From assembly GCA_016933955.1 (NCBI GenBank), contig JAFGTT010000032.1, positions 62,001 through 126,000 on the forward strand: 64,000 nt of DNA, written 5' to 3'. Made by a program: the position numbers and the translations under genes. This DNA comes from Candidatus Zixiibacteriota bacterium. Lineage in GTDB: Bacteria > Zixibacteria > MSB-5A5 > GN15 > PGXB01. The notes beneath the pieces were generated by a model. That model was given only the letters and a program-made list of their open reading frames with translations. It was not told the DNA's origin and searched no databases. Of this stretch, positions 46,172 to 53,961 are shown one piece after another. How positions within the stretch are numbered: position 1 is the first letter of the stretch; every line of letters starts with the position of its first letter.

Positions 46172-48234
46172 TTAGTGGCTACCGCTTTCTGTTTGTTGAG
46201 AGCTTCCACGATTTTCCGGCCCAGCTCGAGACTGGCCGGATCCTGGGAATCTATTTCCAGAGCGGCCGACACATATTTCAGGGCCTCACTGTACCGTCCG
46301 GCCATGGCCAGGGCGGAGGCCAGTCGGATGCGCATATCGATATTTTCCTTATCGATATCAAGGGCGGTATTAAACAGGGCCCAGGCGTAATCGCCGCTAC
46401 CGGTTCGGTCGCAATAAACCCCGATCGTAAACAGCCACCGGCCCACGAATTCGCATGTCCGCGCCTCAAGGGCATTTCCGGCCAGGATTTCGGCCGCCAG
46501 GGCCAGATGACGATCATATATTTGAGACGATAACTTGGTATCATGCTTGCCGCCGACATATTTGAAAACAATTCCGGCCGGGGCAATTTCATGGTATTTA
46601 ATGCCCGGTACCCCGAACTGGAGATAAATATCCCGTTCCGGAGCATTTAGACGGCAGAGCTCAATGGCCAGGCTATCCGGTTTACCCGGCCGATCGCTTT
46701 GGAAAGCCTCGGAATACTGCAAACCCGGATAATTGGCCATAAATTGCCTCCGATTAATCGGGTTGACCATTGCCCCCGGCGAGAGGACCCGGATATGCTG
46801 GGCGCTGGAATCGACATAAGCATGGTACCATAGCGGCAGAAGCAGATCATCCTCGGCCGTCAAAAAAATCGAACCGGCCGGAAGTCCGCTGATTATCTCG
46901 CGGCAAATCGTATCGGGACCATCGATGGCCGACATATCCGCCTCGGCCATATTCCTGTCAAGGGCAACATAGGCGAAGGCAATCACCACGACACTGATAA
47001 ACAGAGCCGCTTTGGAAGGATTGAAAATCGTTCGTAAAAGATACATCACCCCCGGCAGTCCGATCACCAGAATTAAGGCCGCCAGAGGAGCCAGGTAGTT
47101 GACCATGTCGTAATTGCGACGGTTGAATTCCGCGGCCCATAAAACAATCGCCAGATTGCCCAGCAGTGCCAGGATAAGAAACGGAAATAATTTCCAGGAA
47201 ATTTTAAACTGCCCCCAGAACCCCAGAACGACCAATCCGATCAGCGGCCAGCCGATCTGACCGGCCATAAAAAAGCCTATTTTTTTCAACCGCATCAGGT
47301 AATCCGGGGCGGCTGTCATTTCGGAGAAATTAACCATATCGGCCGAACGCGTGATGGCGGCCAGGAATGTTTCCAGGCTGTCGGGGCGTCCCCAGTTGAT
47401 GGCCGGATCAAAAGCCGCCCGCAGGGGCAGATATAAATAGACGCTGAAGGCCATCATAAAGAAAAGCGCGGCCAGCCCGAGTGTTTTCAGCTTCTGCCCG
47501 CAGGTTGCAATATGATAAATCGTCAGGTATAAAAAAGCCGGAGCAAAAGCCAGGGATAAAAGCGGATGATTGGCAAAAGAAAGGGCATACAGCCACAAGC
47601 CAATCAGAAATGATTTTCGATAACCATATCTGTTTCCGCGGAAGCCGAAAAGCAGAGCCGCCATGATCAGGCACAAGTGAAGTGAATAGACTTCAGCCCG
47701 CACCGCCGAAAGCCAGACCGGCAATATTACGGCAAAAAGAGCCGTGATTAAAAGGGACGGCAAGAGAATATACATCGGCTGCGTGATCGATTCGAATTCG
47801 GCCAGGTTGATAGCCTTATCCGGAGCGGCCGCCGGTACCCGTGAAATCCGCTGGGCCATCCGCCGCTGAAGAGCCTTGGAATAAATGACCGGCACATCAA
47901 TGAACTCACGGATCAGCAAATAGAAAAACATCACTGCCAGTGAGGCCAGGACCGCCGACATCAGGTTCGAGGCAAAGGCCGGTGTAATTCCCGGGATCAG
48001 ATTGAAAACGCGGCCGATCAGCGTATAAAGCGGAAATGATGGCGAATGCGGCAACCCCAGAATAAAATTGGTTGCGGCAAAGGCGGCTGAATCACCCCAG
48101 AAGACCGAGGGGGCCATGGTTTTGATATATAAGGAAAACGACCCGAACAAAACCACCACCGGAGCCATCCAGACCGAGTATTGCCCGAACTTGGTTGGTC
48201 GTACATAATTGTAGTCGGTTTCGTGTTTGACCAT
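46168..48234 (-). CDS. DUF2723 membrane protein with TPR tail (GT-C-like)
   Basis: A 688-residue integral membrane protein. The first large loop shows the DUF2723 (PF11028) pattern: APSVFWGDSAAFAATNFILGLPHSPSFPLYTLIGRVF, shown here only in part for its PSV.W.D..E/A..... and HSPS.P features. It has about ten hydrophobic helices, then a periplasmic region, then two TPR-like helical repeats (AWALFNTALDIDKEN, SEALKYVSAALEIDSQD). DUF2723 proteins resemble GT-C mannosyltransferases and often occur in Bacteroidetes-type genomes. With the GT2 neighbour, a lipid-phosphate-sugar-dependent glycosyl transfer is inferred. The leader contains a hairpin over the ribosome site. Confidence 0.8.
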   Translation of the reverse strand: MVKHETDYNYVRPTKFGQYSVWMAPVVVLFGSFSLYIKTMAPSVFWGDSAAFAATNFILGLPHSPSFPLYTLIGRVFNLIPGITPAFASNLMSAVLASLAVMFFYLLIREFIDVPVIYSKALQRRMAQRISRVPAAAPDKAINLAEFESITQPMYILLPSLLITALFAVILPVWLSAVRAEVYSLHLCLIMAALLFGFRGNRYGYRKSFLIGLWLYALSFANHPLLSLAFAPAFLYLTIYHIATCGQKLKTLGLAALFFMMAFSVYLYLPLRAAFDPAINWGRPDSLETFLAAITRSADMVNFSEMTAAPDYLMRLKKIGFFMAGQIGWPLIGLVVLGFWGQFKISWKLFPFLILALLGNLAIVLWAAEFNRRNYDMVNYLAPLAALILVIGLPGVMYLLRTIFNPSKAALFISVVVIAFAYVALDRNMAEADMSAIDGPDTICREIISGLPAGSIFLTAEDDLLLPLWYHAYVDSSAQHIRVLSPGAMVNPINRRQFMANYPGLQYSEAFQSDRPGKPDSLAIELCRLNAPERDIYLQFGVPGIKYHEIAPAGIVFKYVGGKHDTKLSSQIYDRHLALAAEILAGNALEARTCEFVGRWLFTIGVYCDRTGSGDYAWALFNTALDIDKENIDMRIRLASALAMAGRYSEALKYVSAALEIDSQDPASLELGRKIVEALNKQKAVATK

Positions 48235-48246
48235 ATTAAAAACCTT

Positions 48247-48277
48247 CCTTTAGTCTTACCTCGCCGAGGCTAAAAGG
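48247..48277 (-). promoter_or_regulatory. Leader hairpin overlapping the ribosome binding site of the DUF2723 gene
   Basis: On the minus-strand mRNA CCTTTTAG (48277-48270) pairs with CTAAAGG (48253-48247) with one bulged base, and an inner CCTC/GAGG stem with a GCC-type loop lies between. The outer arm covers the AGG of the AAAGGAAGG ribosome site, about 14 bases before the ATG. It could restrain translation of the first gene of the operon. Confidence 0.35.
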
Positions 48278-48443
48278 CCATTCGGCATAATATTAGAGAG
48301 GTTCAACACATATCCTTATTTTCGGCCGTTCCCGGCAAAAACTGATTGTTTTTTTTAACAATCTAATATAAAGCGACACCGCCTCTTACCTCATTTCCGC
48401 AGGAAAATGCCCTTAAAATCTGTCGGGGGAGATTCTAAACCGG

Positions 48444-48472
48444 TAAAAAAAGGCGGCCCCGATGGGGCCGCC
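48444..48472 (-). terminator. Intrinsic terminator after the downstream pilin gene
   Basis: A perfect 9-bp GC stem (GGCGGCCCC at 48452-48460 with GGGGCCGCC at 48464-48472) has a 3-nt loop and on the minus strand a T-run of seven. It isolates the pilin from the DUF2723 operon. Confidence 0.93.
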
Positions 48473-48500
48473 AGACTGAAAAACATTCTAACCATCCAGC

Positions 48501-48932
48501 TTAGCTGGTGGCGTCGTCAGAGGTGCAGGTTAAAACACCGTTCTGGTTAATGGTCCAGGTGTCAACCGTAGCATCATCGTCAAGAATACCACAGGTACCG
48601 GTGGCAAGCAGAGTGGTCGCATCGGCCGTGGTTATAGTATAAGTATAGATGGCCGAGGCCGGAATTTCAACACCGATGGCGGCAAAGGCGTTCTGAGCGG
48701 CGGCACTGGCCGGACCAGCGGCGGCCCAGTAAGTGTTATTCTGCTGACGATAGGTCCGCTGCATGGTATAGATCTGCTTGAGAATACCCTTGACCTCGGA
48801 CTGCTTCGATTTGGTGGTCGCACTCATGAACCGCGGAATAGCGAGCGCGGCCAGAATACCAATGATAACGACCACGATCATCAACTCGATAAGGGTGAAA
48901 CCCTTCTGGCGATTGTGAAACTTGGAAAACAT
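48501..48932 (-). CDS. Type IV major pilin-like protein
   Basis: A 143-residue prepilin with a short basic leader (KFHNRQKG), the prepilin peptidase site G11|F12, E16 (position 5 of the mature protein), and the hydrophobic N-terminal helix that packs the fibre core. The globular part has Tyr-rich strands. C114 and C136 can form the usual C-terminal disulfide loop (GTCGILDDDATVDTW to LTCTSDD). AGGAGG lies 8 bases before the ATG. It has its own sigma-54-type promoter and terminator. It is a tandem duplicate of the pilin encoded at 49372-49797. No pilB, pilQ or assembly genes are in the window. Confidence 0.93.
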   Translation of the reverse strand: MFSKFHNRQKGFTLIELMIVVVIIGILAALAIPRFMSATTKSKQSEVKGILKQIYTMQRTYRQQNNTYWAAAGPASAAAQNAFAAIGVEIPASAIYTYTITTADATTLLATGTCGILDDDATVDTWTINQNGVLTCTSDDATS

Positions 48933-48992
48933 TTGGAAACCCTCCTAAAGGTTAATTTGGTTTGGTTGCTATTTCCTTTCCCCCATCCCAAT

Positions 48993-49008
48993 GGCAAATT
49001 GTCTGCCA
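48993..49008 (-). promoter_or_regulatory. Candidate sigma-54 promoter of the downstream pilin gene
   Basis: On the minus strand TGGCAG-N5-TTGCC matches the -24/-12 consensus (TGGCAC-N5-TTGCW) with the GG and GC core at the correct 10-base spacing. It predicts a transcript start near 48981, about 49 bases before the ATG. Pilin genes are classic sigma-54 targets. Confidence 0.65.
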
Positions 49009-49104
49009 TAATTAAATATTGATGCTTTTCCGGCCTCCCGGGAGGTCTAAACGAATGCGGCACAAGGTGAAAATATTTTTCTGGCGGTGGCGTATGTGGT
49101 TTAA

Positions 49105-49121
49105 CCCCAATAGCTTTGGGG
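49105..49121. promoter_or_regulatory. Candidate upstream activator site for the pilin promoter
   Basis: CCCCAA-N5-TTGGGG is a perfect 6-bp inverted repeat centred about 130 bases before the predicted transcript start, where NtrC-family activators usually bind. A PilR-like activator is encoded about 0.9 kb away. No second copy was found before the other pilin. Confidence 0.35.
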
Positions 49122-49310
49122 ATACTCCCATATCACCCCCTTTTGGATTTTGCGGTAAACCATGCATTTTGCCTGATCCGATGTGTGGGATTTATTCAAC
49201 AGAAGGGTCCGTTGTCGGAAATTCCGTCCCGGTCTTATCCGGGCATTATCCATCAAGTCGTATCCTATCCGGACTCACCTCAATTTCATGGGGAGGATAA
49301 TTATTCAGGA

Positions 49311-49343
49311 AAACGAAAAGGGCGCGCTCAAATTGGCGCGCCC
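49311..49343 (-). terminator. Intrinsic terminator after the upstream pilin gene
   Basis: An 8-bp GC stem (GGGCGCGC at 49320-49327 with GCGCGCCC at 49336-49343) is followed on the minus strand by TTTTCGTTTT, 28 bases after the pilin stop codon. Confidence 0.85.
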
Positions 49344-49371
49344 GATCTATAAATGAAAAGAAGCCTGCCGC

Positions 49372-49797
49372 TTATGACGAAGCATCATCACTGACGCAGG
49401 ACAAAATACCGGTATGATCGATAGTCCAGGTATCGACCGTGGCATCGTCATCCAGAATACCCGAAATGGCCGTCGCGGTGAACTGGTTGACATCGCCCGC
49501 GATGGTATAAGTATATCGGGCCGAGGCGGCGATTTCCACCCAGATAGGCGCAAATCCCTGGGGCGAGGCGGCACTGGCCGGGCCTCCGCCGGGAATCCAG
49601 TAACCGGTTCCCTGTTGACGATAGGCCCGCTCATTGACATAAATCTGCTTTAATATTGATTTGGCTTCATTCTGCTTATGCTTGGTGGTGGTGGCCATAA
49701 ATCGGGGTATGGCCAAAGCGGCCAGAATACCGATGATGACGATGACAATCATCAATTCGATCAATGTAAAGCCGGAATCGGTAGTTTTCTTTTTCAC
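49372..49797 (-). CDS. Type IV pilin-like protein, paralogue of the adjacent pilin
   Basis: A 141-residue prepilin starting at GTG 49797 (GAGG 6 bases upstream, giving MKKKTTDSG|FTLIE). An in-frame ATG at 49809 is the alternative, and the longer open frame to 49875 is unlikely. The N-terminal helix, the ILKQIY region, the AYRQQ region and the GILDDDATVDTW C-terminal segment closely match the neighbouring pilin. The first cysteine of the disulfide loop is Ser here and only the last Cys (LSCVSDD) remains, so the loop cannot close within this protein. It has its own terminator and a weaker sigma-54-type promoter. It may be a minor pilin or a diverging copy. Confidence 0.9.
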   Translation of the reverse strand: MKKKTTDSGFTLIELMIVIVIIGILAALAIPRFMATTTKHKQNEAKSILKQIYVNERAYRQQGTGYWIPGGGPASAASPQGFAPIWVEIAASARYTYTIAGDVNQFTATAISGILDDDATVDTWTIDHTGILSCVSDDASS

Positions 49798-49849
49798 AAC
49801 ATACCTCATATTTTGAAATAATTCATTTTTCTCTTTTGTCCTGGTACCA

Positions 49850-49865
49850 TGCAACCGGTATTCCG
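49850..49865 (-). promoter_or_regulatory. Candidate sigma-54 promoter of the upstream pilin gene
   Basis: A GG-N10-GC core with a perfect TTGCA -12 box but a poor -24 box (CGGAAT). It lies about 40 bases before the GTG start, the same geometry as at the other pilin. Confidence 0.45.
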
Positions 49866-49973
49866 GGCATAACATTATTTATGTTTATTCAGATAAATAT
49901 CGAAACAGAAACGATCGTGGTCGATTTGTTCAAAGAATCAACACCGACCAATTATCCATAAACGGCAGATTTG

Positions 49974-51341
49974 TTAATGGTCCTCCTCGCCGGTCATTTT
50001 GTACCGCTGGAGTTTTCGATATAACGTTGAGCTGTCTATTCCCAGCATCTTGGCCGCCCGTGATTTTTTGCCGTCGGCCTGGTTCATGATATAATATATA
50101 TAAGCCTTTTCGATCGATTCCAGAGTCGGGGTTTCCGGTTCATCGCGGGAAATCACCGTTTGCGACCGCCCCTCGATTACTTTTTTCGGAAAATCGGAAA
50201 TCCCGATCGATTCCGCTCTTGAAAACAATACCGCCCGCTCGATACAATTCTCCAGTTCCCGGACATTGCCGGGCCAGTCATATTTATGCAACGCCTCCAT
50301 GGCCTCCGCACTTAGAACCTTGAGATCAACATTGTTCCTCTGGCAGTAACGCGCGACAAAATGATTGGTCAGAATCGGAATATCCTCAATTCTCTGGCGC
50401 AACGGGGGAATATGAAGTGGGATAACATTCAACCGATAAAACAAATCCGAGCGAAACCGTCCCGCCTTGACATCCTCTTCCAGATCGGCGTTGGTAGCCG
50501 CAATCAAGCGGACATCAACCTCGATCGGCCGGGTATCACCGACCGGAGTAATGATTTTATCCTCCAGGACACGAAGGAGTTTTACCTGAATGGCCGGTGA
50601 GGTATTCCCGACTTCGTCAAGGAAAAAGGTTCCGCCATCGGCGATTTTAAACAGCCCATCTTTATCCTTGATAGCGCCGGTGAAAGCTCCTTTGCGATAA
50701 CCGAACAGTTCCGATTCCAGAAGCGTCTCCGGGAGTGCGGCGCAGTTGATAGTGACAAACGGACCGGAAGCCCGGTCGGAGGCATTATGTACCGCTCTGG
50801 CGATCAGGTCCTTACCGGTTCCGGATTCTCCCCGGATCATGACAGTCGAATCGGTTACCGCCACCTTCCGAGCCAGCTTTTTCAATTCAATAATATCTTC
50901 CGACTGCCCGATAAAATTGTCGAATGAAAAATCCCGTTTGATCTGTTGCTTGAGCATCTCATTCTCTTCCTTGAGATGCCTGCGGCTGACCGATTTTTCA
51001 ATGACCAGTTTGATCTCATCGATTTTAAACGGTTTGGTGATATAATCGAGAGCGCCCTCTTTCATAGCCTCGATCGCCGTTTCCACCGAGGCGAAAGCAG
51101 TCATAACGATAAAATCCTGTTCGGGTCGACCCCGCTTGACCTTCTTGAGCAGTTCCAGTCCCGACATCTCCGGCATCATCATATCGGCGACAATCAGGTC
51201 ATAGTTACTGGCGGCCGCCTGCTGTATAGCTTGCATGCTGGAAATGGTCGTATCGACCTGGTAACCCTCTTTGGTCAGCATGATTTCCATGAAATCACAC
51301 ATCGACTGCTCATCGTCGACAACCAAAATCCTGCGCGGCAT
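49974..51341 (-). CDS. Sigma-54-dependent response regulator, NtrC/PilR type
   Basis: A 455-residue activator. The receiver domain (1-120) has phosphoacceptor D53 (LIVADMMMP) and the lysine in ITKPF. The AAA+ domain (about 140-375) has the Walker A GESGTGKD, the sigma-54 contact loop GAFTGA, the Walker B FFLDEVG and the R-fingers. The C-terminal Fis-type HTH is SRAAKMLGIDSSTLYRKLQRY. It hydrolyses ATP to open sigma-54 promoters. It sits 177 bases upstream of the pilins, whose promoters look sigma-54-dependent. No sensor histidine kinase is adjacent, unlike the usual pilS-pilR pair. GAGGAG precedes the ATG. Confidence 0.92.
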   Translation of the reverse strand: MPRRILVVDDEQSMCDFMEIMLTKEGYQVDTTISSMQAIQQAAASNYDLIVADMMMPEMSGLELLKKVKRGRPEQDFIVMTAFASVETAIEAMKEGALDYITKPFKIDEIKLVIEKSVSRRHLKEENEMLKQQIKRDFSFDNFIGQSEDIIELKKLARKVAVTDSTVMIRGESGTGKDLIARAVHNASDRASGPFVTINCAALPETLLESELFGYRKGAFTGAIKDKDGLFKIADGGTFFLDEVGNTSPAIQVKLLRVLEDKIITPVGDTRPIEVDVRLIAATNADLEEDVKAGRFRSDLFYRLNVIPLHIPPLRQRIEDIPILTNHFVARYCQRNNVDLKVLSAEAMEALHKYDWPGNVRELENCIERAVLFSRAESIGISDFPKKVIEGRSQTVISRDEPETPTLESIEKAYIYYIMNQADGKKSRAAKMLGIDSSTLYRKLQRYKMTGEEDH

Positions 51342-51520
51342 TTGATCTCCTCACATAAGCCGTAAAAAGATGCGGCTCAACATGGTACTTATTCGGCAAA
51401 GTGGCCCATCCTCTGCATACGGGTCATCGGCAATGTTCATTAATTACACAGCAAATATTCTTGCCCCGATCTTAGTATTTTCTTTAATTAAATAAATCTA
51501 ATCTTTATGAGGGGATTATC

Positions 51521-52294
51521 ATGTTTCAGAAATTGGATGAAGCCCTGACCAAGTATGTCAAACCCGGATCGTTCCCTCTGGCCATCCGTTTTCTAAAGGA
51601 GGGCGACGACTACTCTTTGCGAACCAAACGGCCCCAACGGGATATGGGAATCAAAGTGTCGGTGTGTCAGACCTTTTCCATGGCCCGCCGCTATGGCTGG
51701 CAGGTGGCTGTCGGCGAAGAGGATATCAATTGTCCCCTGGCTCTGACCGCCTTCGGATTTAAAAAAGAAACGGGGAGTTTTACCTGCGGCGAAATGTGCG
51801 CCGGGATGTTCACAGAAACCAGGCAGGTCGGCGCCAAAACCGAGGCCGAGGTTCCCAAATTTTCTTTCAAGGAATATCGTTATATCCTTACGGCGCCGAT
51901 CTCCCGGGCCGATTTTGTCCCCCACCTGTTTCTGATATATGGCGATTCGGCCCAGGTTATGAGACTCCTTACTGCCGTCCTGTATCGCAAAGGCGGTTAT
52001 CTGATCAGTAAATTTTCCGGCCGTCTCGACTGCGCCGATATCTGTGTCGAAACGATGAAAACCGGTCAGCCCCAGATTATTTTACCCTGCTACGGCGACC
52101 GGGTTTTTGGCCAGACCCAGGATCACGAAATGGCCATGTCATTTCCGGCCGGAATCGAGGAAGACCTTATCGCCGGACTGGAGGGGACACATCATGGTGG
52201 TATTCGGTACCCCACGCCCTCATTTTTGGGCTATACCCCGGTATATCCGAAACACTATTACAAACTCGAAGAGGATTGGAAAAAAGAAGAATAA
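51521..52294 (+). CDS. DUF169 family protein
   Basis: A 257-residue protein of the DUF169 family, recognised from the pattern of N-terminal KPGSFPLAIRFL, NCPLALTAFGF and TCGEMCAGMF. A Cys-rich centre (VSVCQTFSMAR, INCPLAL, TCGEMC) is followed by GRLDCADICVETMKTG and PCYGDRVFGQTQDHEMAMSFP. The family has no established reaction; the conserved cysteines suggest metal or substrate binding. Its stop codon abuts the ATG of the URO-D gene (no gap), so the two are co-translated and probably act together. Confidence 0.75.
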   Translation: MFQKLDEALTKYVKPGSFPLAIRFLKEGDDYSLRTKRPQRDMGIKVSVCQTFSMARRYGWQVAVGEEDINCPLALTAFGFKKETGSFTCGEMCAGMFTETRQVGAKTEAEVPKFSFKEYRYILTAPISRADFVPHLFLIYGDSAQVMRLLTAVLYRKGGYLISKFSGRLDCADICVETMKTGQPQIILPCYGDRVFGQTQDHEMAMSFPAGIEEDLIAGLEGTHHGGIRYPTPSFLGYTPVYPKHYYKLEEDWKKEE

Positions 52295-53293
52295 ATGATC
52301 GGAGAAAAGCTGTCGCATCGGGAACGTCTGGAGAGAATAATGGCCGGGGAAAAGCCGGATCGATTCGCCGGTTCGGCATGGAGACATTTTTACCACCGGG
52401 AATCCACCGCCGCTGATCTGGCCGAGGCGATGCTGGCTTTCCAGAAAAGATTCGATTGGGATTTCATGAAAATCAATCCCCGCGCCAGTTACCACGTCGA
52501 GGATTGGGGCAACCGCCTGGAATGGTCAACCGATGAATGTACCAAACATCGCAAGATCGAATTCGCAGTCAGGCAAATTGATGACTGGGATAAAATCGAA
52601 CCGCTTCCCCTTTCGGCACCGATTCTGGCTGACCATTTAAAAGCCATCCGACTGATTCGCCGGGATTCCGATCCCGATCTGCCTCTTCTGATGACCATCT
52701 TCTGTCCGCTCGGGATTGCCCGGTACCTGGTTGGATCGACCGAAAAATTAAAATGGCATCTGGCCGAATCTCCCGATAAGGTTATCCGGGCCCTGGATAA
52801 TATCACTCTCACCTTTGAAAAATTCGCCCTCAAATGTCTCGATGCGGGCGCTGACGGTATCTTTTATGCCACCCTGGAATGGGCCTCGTCGGAGAATATG
52901 ACCTTACTCGAGTATGAAAAATACGGTCGGCCATATGACCTGAGAATCCTGAAAGCGGTTAATGAGAGTCGGTTTAATATGCTTCATGTCTGTCACAGCA
53001 ATAACTTCCTTCGCTCCCTGGCCGACTACCCGGTTAGCTTCATCAACTGGGATGACAGCCACCCGACCAACCCGCCGCTTGATCAGGCTTTTGGATTTCT
53101 CGGCGACAAAGTAATCGCGGCCGGGCTCGATGATAAAGGCTGGTTATGGCATAGCCATCCGGCTGAGATTGAGCATGAAATCGCCAGGTTGAAAGAAAAA
53201 ACCACTGGCCGCAGATTTGTCTTTGCACCCACCTGCGCCATCGCCCCGGAGCTGCCCTTCGAAAATCTCGAGGCCGTGCGGCGGAACCTATAG
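52295..53293 (+). CDS. Uroporphyrinogen decarboxylase-family protein (URO-D-like)
   Basis: A 332-residue protein with the URO-D/MtaA barrel pattern: RERLERIMAGEKPDR at the start, LLMTIFCPLGIARYLVG, GADGIFYATLEWAS, and the ending FAPTCAIAPELPFENLEAVRRNL. The family contains both uroporphyrinogen III decarboxylases and corrinoid/methylcobamide methyltransferases (MtaA, MtbA). The C-terminal Cys and the preceding His-rich loop are more like the methyltransferase side, but I cannot decide between them. No other haem genes are near. It is paired with the DUF169 gene. Confidence 0.78.
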   Translation: MIGEKLSHRERLERIMAGEKPDRFAGSAWRHFYHRESTAADLAEAMLAFQKRFDWDFMKINPRASYHVEDWGNRLEWSTDECTKHRKIEFAVRQIDDWDKIEPLPLSAPILADHLKAIRLIRRDSDPDLPLLMTIFCPLGIARYLVGSTEKLKWHLAESPDKVIRALDNITLTFEKFALKCLDAGADGIFYATLEWASSENMTLLEYEKYGRPYDLRILKAVNESRFNMLHVCHSNNFLRSLADYPVSFINWDDSHPTNPPLDQAFGFLGDKVIAAGLDDKGWLWHSHPAEIEHEIARLKEKTTGRRFVFAPTCAIAPELPFENLEAVRRNL

Positions 53294-53368
53294 GGAATGA
53301 CATTTATATTGACACCGATTCAAATCACATGAATATTCCGTATTATTAAATCTTTTTAGGGAGGCACT

Positions 53369-53527
53369 ATGTTTATCGGTTCTATTCTGGTAATCTCAGG
53401 TATCCTGCTTCTGCTGGCCAAATTAGGTTATATCCCGGGCGGCTTCTGGGATTATTTCTGGCCGATCATCTTAATTGGCCTGGGGGCAAAATTAATCTTC
53501 AGCCGCAAGACCATCGACATCAAATGA
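53369..53527 (+). CDS. 52-residue membrane protein (LiaF-TM/DUF5668-like)
   Basis: ATG 53369 has GGGAGG 4 bases upstream. The product has two transmembrane helices (IGSILVISGILLLLAKLG and FWPIILIGLGAKLIF) with a conserved WP before the second, matching the 67-residue protein at 30413-30616. The stop overlaps the next ATG (ATGA), coupling it to the BlaI gene. Function is unknown; its pairing with a BlaI regulator suggests an envelope-stress role. Confidence 0.7.
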   Translation: MFIGSILVISGILLLLAKLGYIPGGFWDYFWPIILIGLGAKLIFSRKTIDIK

Positions 53528-53904
53528 CCGAGCCCGGTAATATCAATCTTATTGTCCATCCTGACCGTCCCGGCCTGGAGAAATTTCTGGGCAAGCTCGA
53601 GGCGGAATTGATGGAAATCATCTGGGCCAACGACCCCATGACAGTCAAGCGGGTTTTGTATTTTATCAACAAGAATCATAAATACGCCTATACAACTGTA
53701 ATGACGGTTATGGCTCGCCTGGTCGAAAAAGGCCTCCTGTCCCGTCAAAAGGAAGGACATTCTTTTGTCTATTCGCCGCTCTTCACCAAAAAGGAGTTTC
53801 TCCAGGCGGCTATAAGAGGAATCATGAGTTCGCTGGTCGCTGATTTCAACGCCATCACCGTCAAGGAATTTCATCGAGCCCGCAAAACCCCGAAAAAGCC
53901 ATGA
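53524..53904 (+). CDS. BlaI/MecI/CopY-family repressor
   Basis: A 126-residue winged-helix repressor with the family features LEAELMEIIWAND at the start, YTTVMTVMARLVEKGLLSRQKEGHSFVYSP for the recognition helix and wing, and a C-terminal dimerisation helix. These proteins repress antibiotic-resistance or copper/other operons and are normally inactivated by a membrane protease sensor (BlaR1). No BlaR1-type protease is next to it. It is preceded with overlap by a 52-residue membrane protein. Confidence 0.85.
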   Translation: MTEPGNINLIVHPDRPGLEKFLGKLEAELMEIIWANDPMTVKRVLYFINKNHKYAYTTVMTVMARLVEKGLLSRQKEGHSFVYSPLFTKKEFLQAAIRGIMSSLVADFNAITVKEFHRARKTPKKP

Positions 53905-53961
53905 GGACCCCGCCTTTACCGGGTCGCTTGATTGAAATATAAATATCCCGATAAATAAAAT

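Larger units (their letters stand above)
48933..49371. other. Non-coding region between the two pilin genes
   Basis: 439 bases without a gene. It holds the sigma-54-type promoter, a 12-bp perfect palindrome CCTCCCGGGAGG (49034-49045), an inverted repeat that could be an activator site (49105-49121) and the terminator of the upstream pilin. Confidence 0.7.

Noticed and set aside
49034-49045. CCTCCCGGGAGG palindrome as an activator site
   Set aside because: It is a perfect 12-bp palindrome, but it lies closer to the promoter than usual NtrC sites and there is no second copy; the CCCCAA-N5-TTGGGG dyad is better placed.
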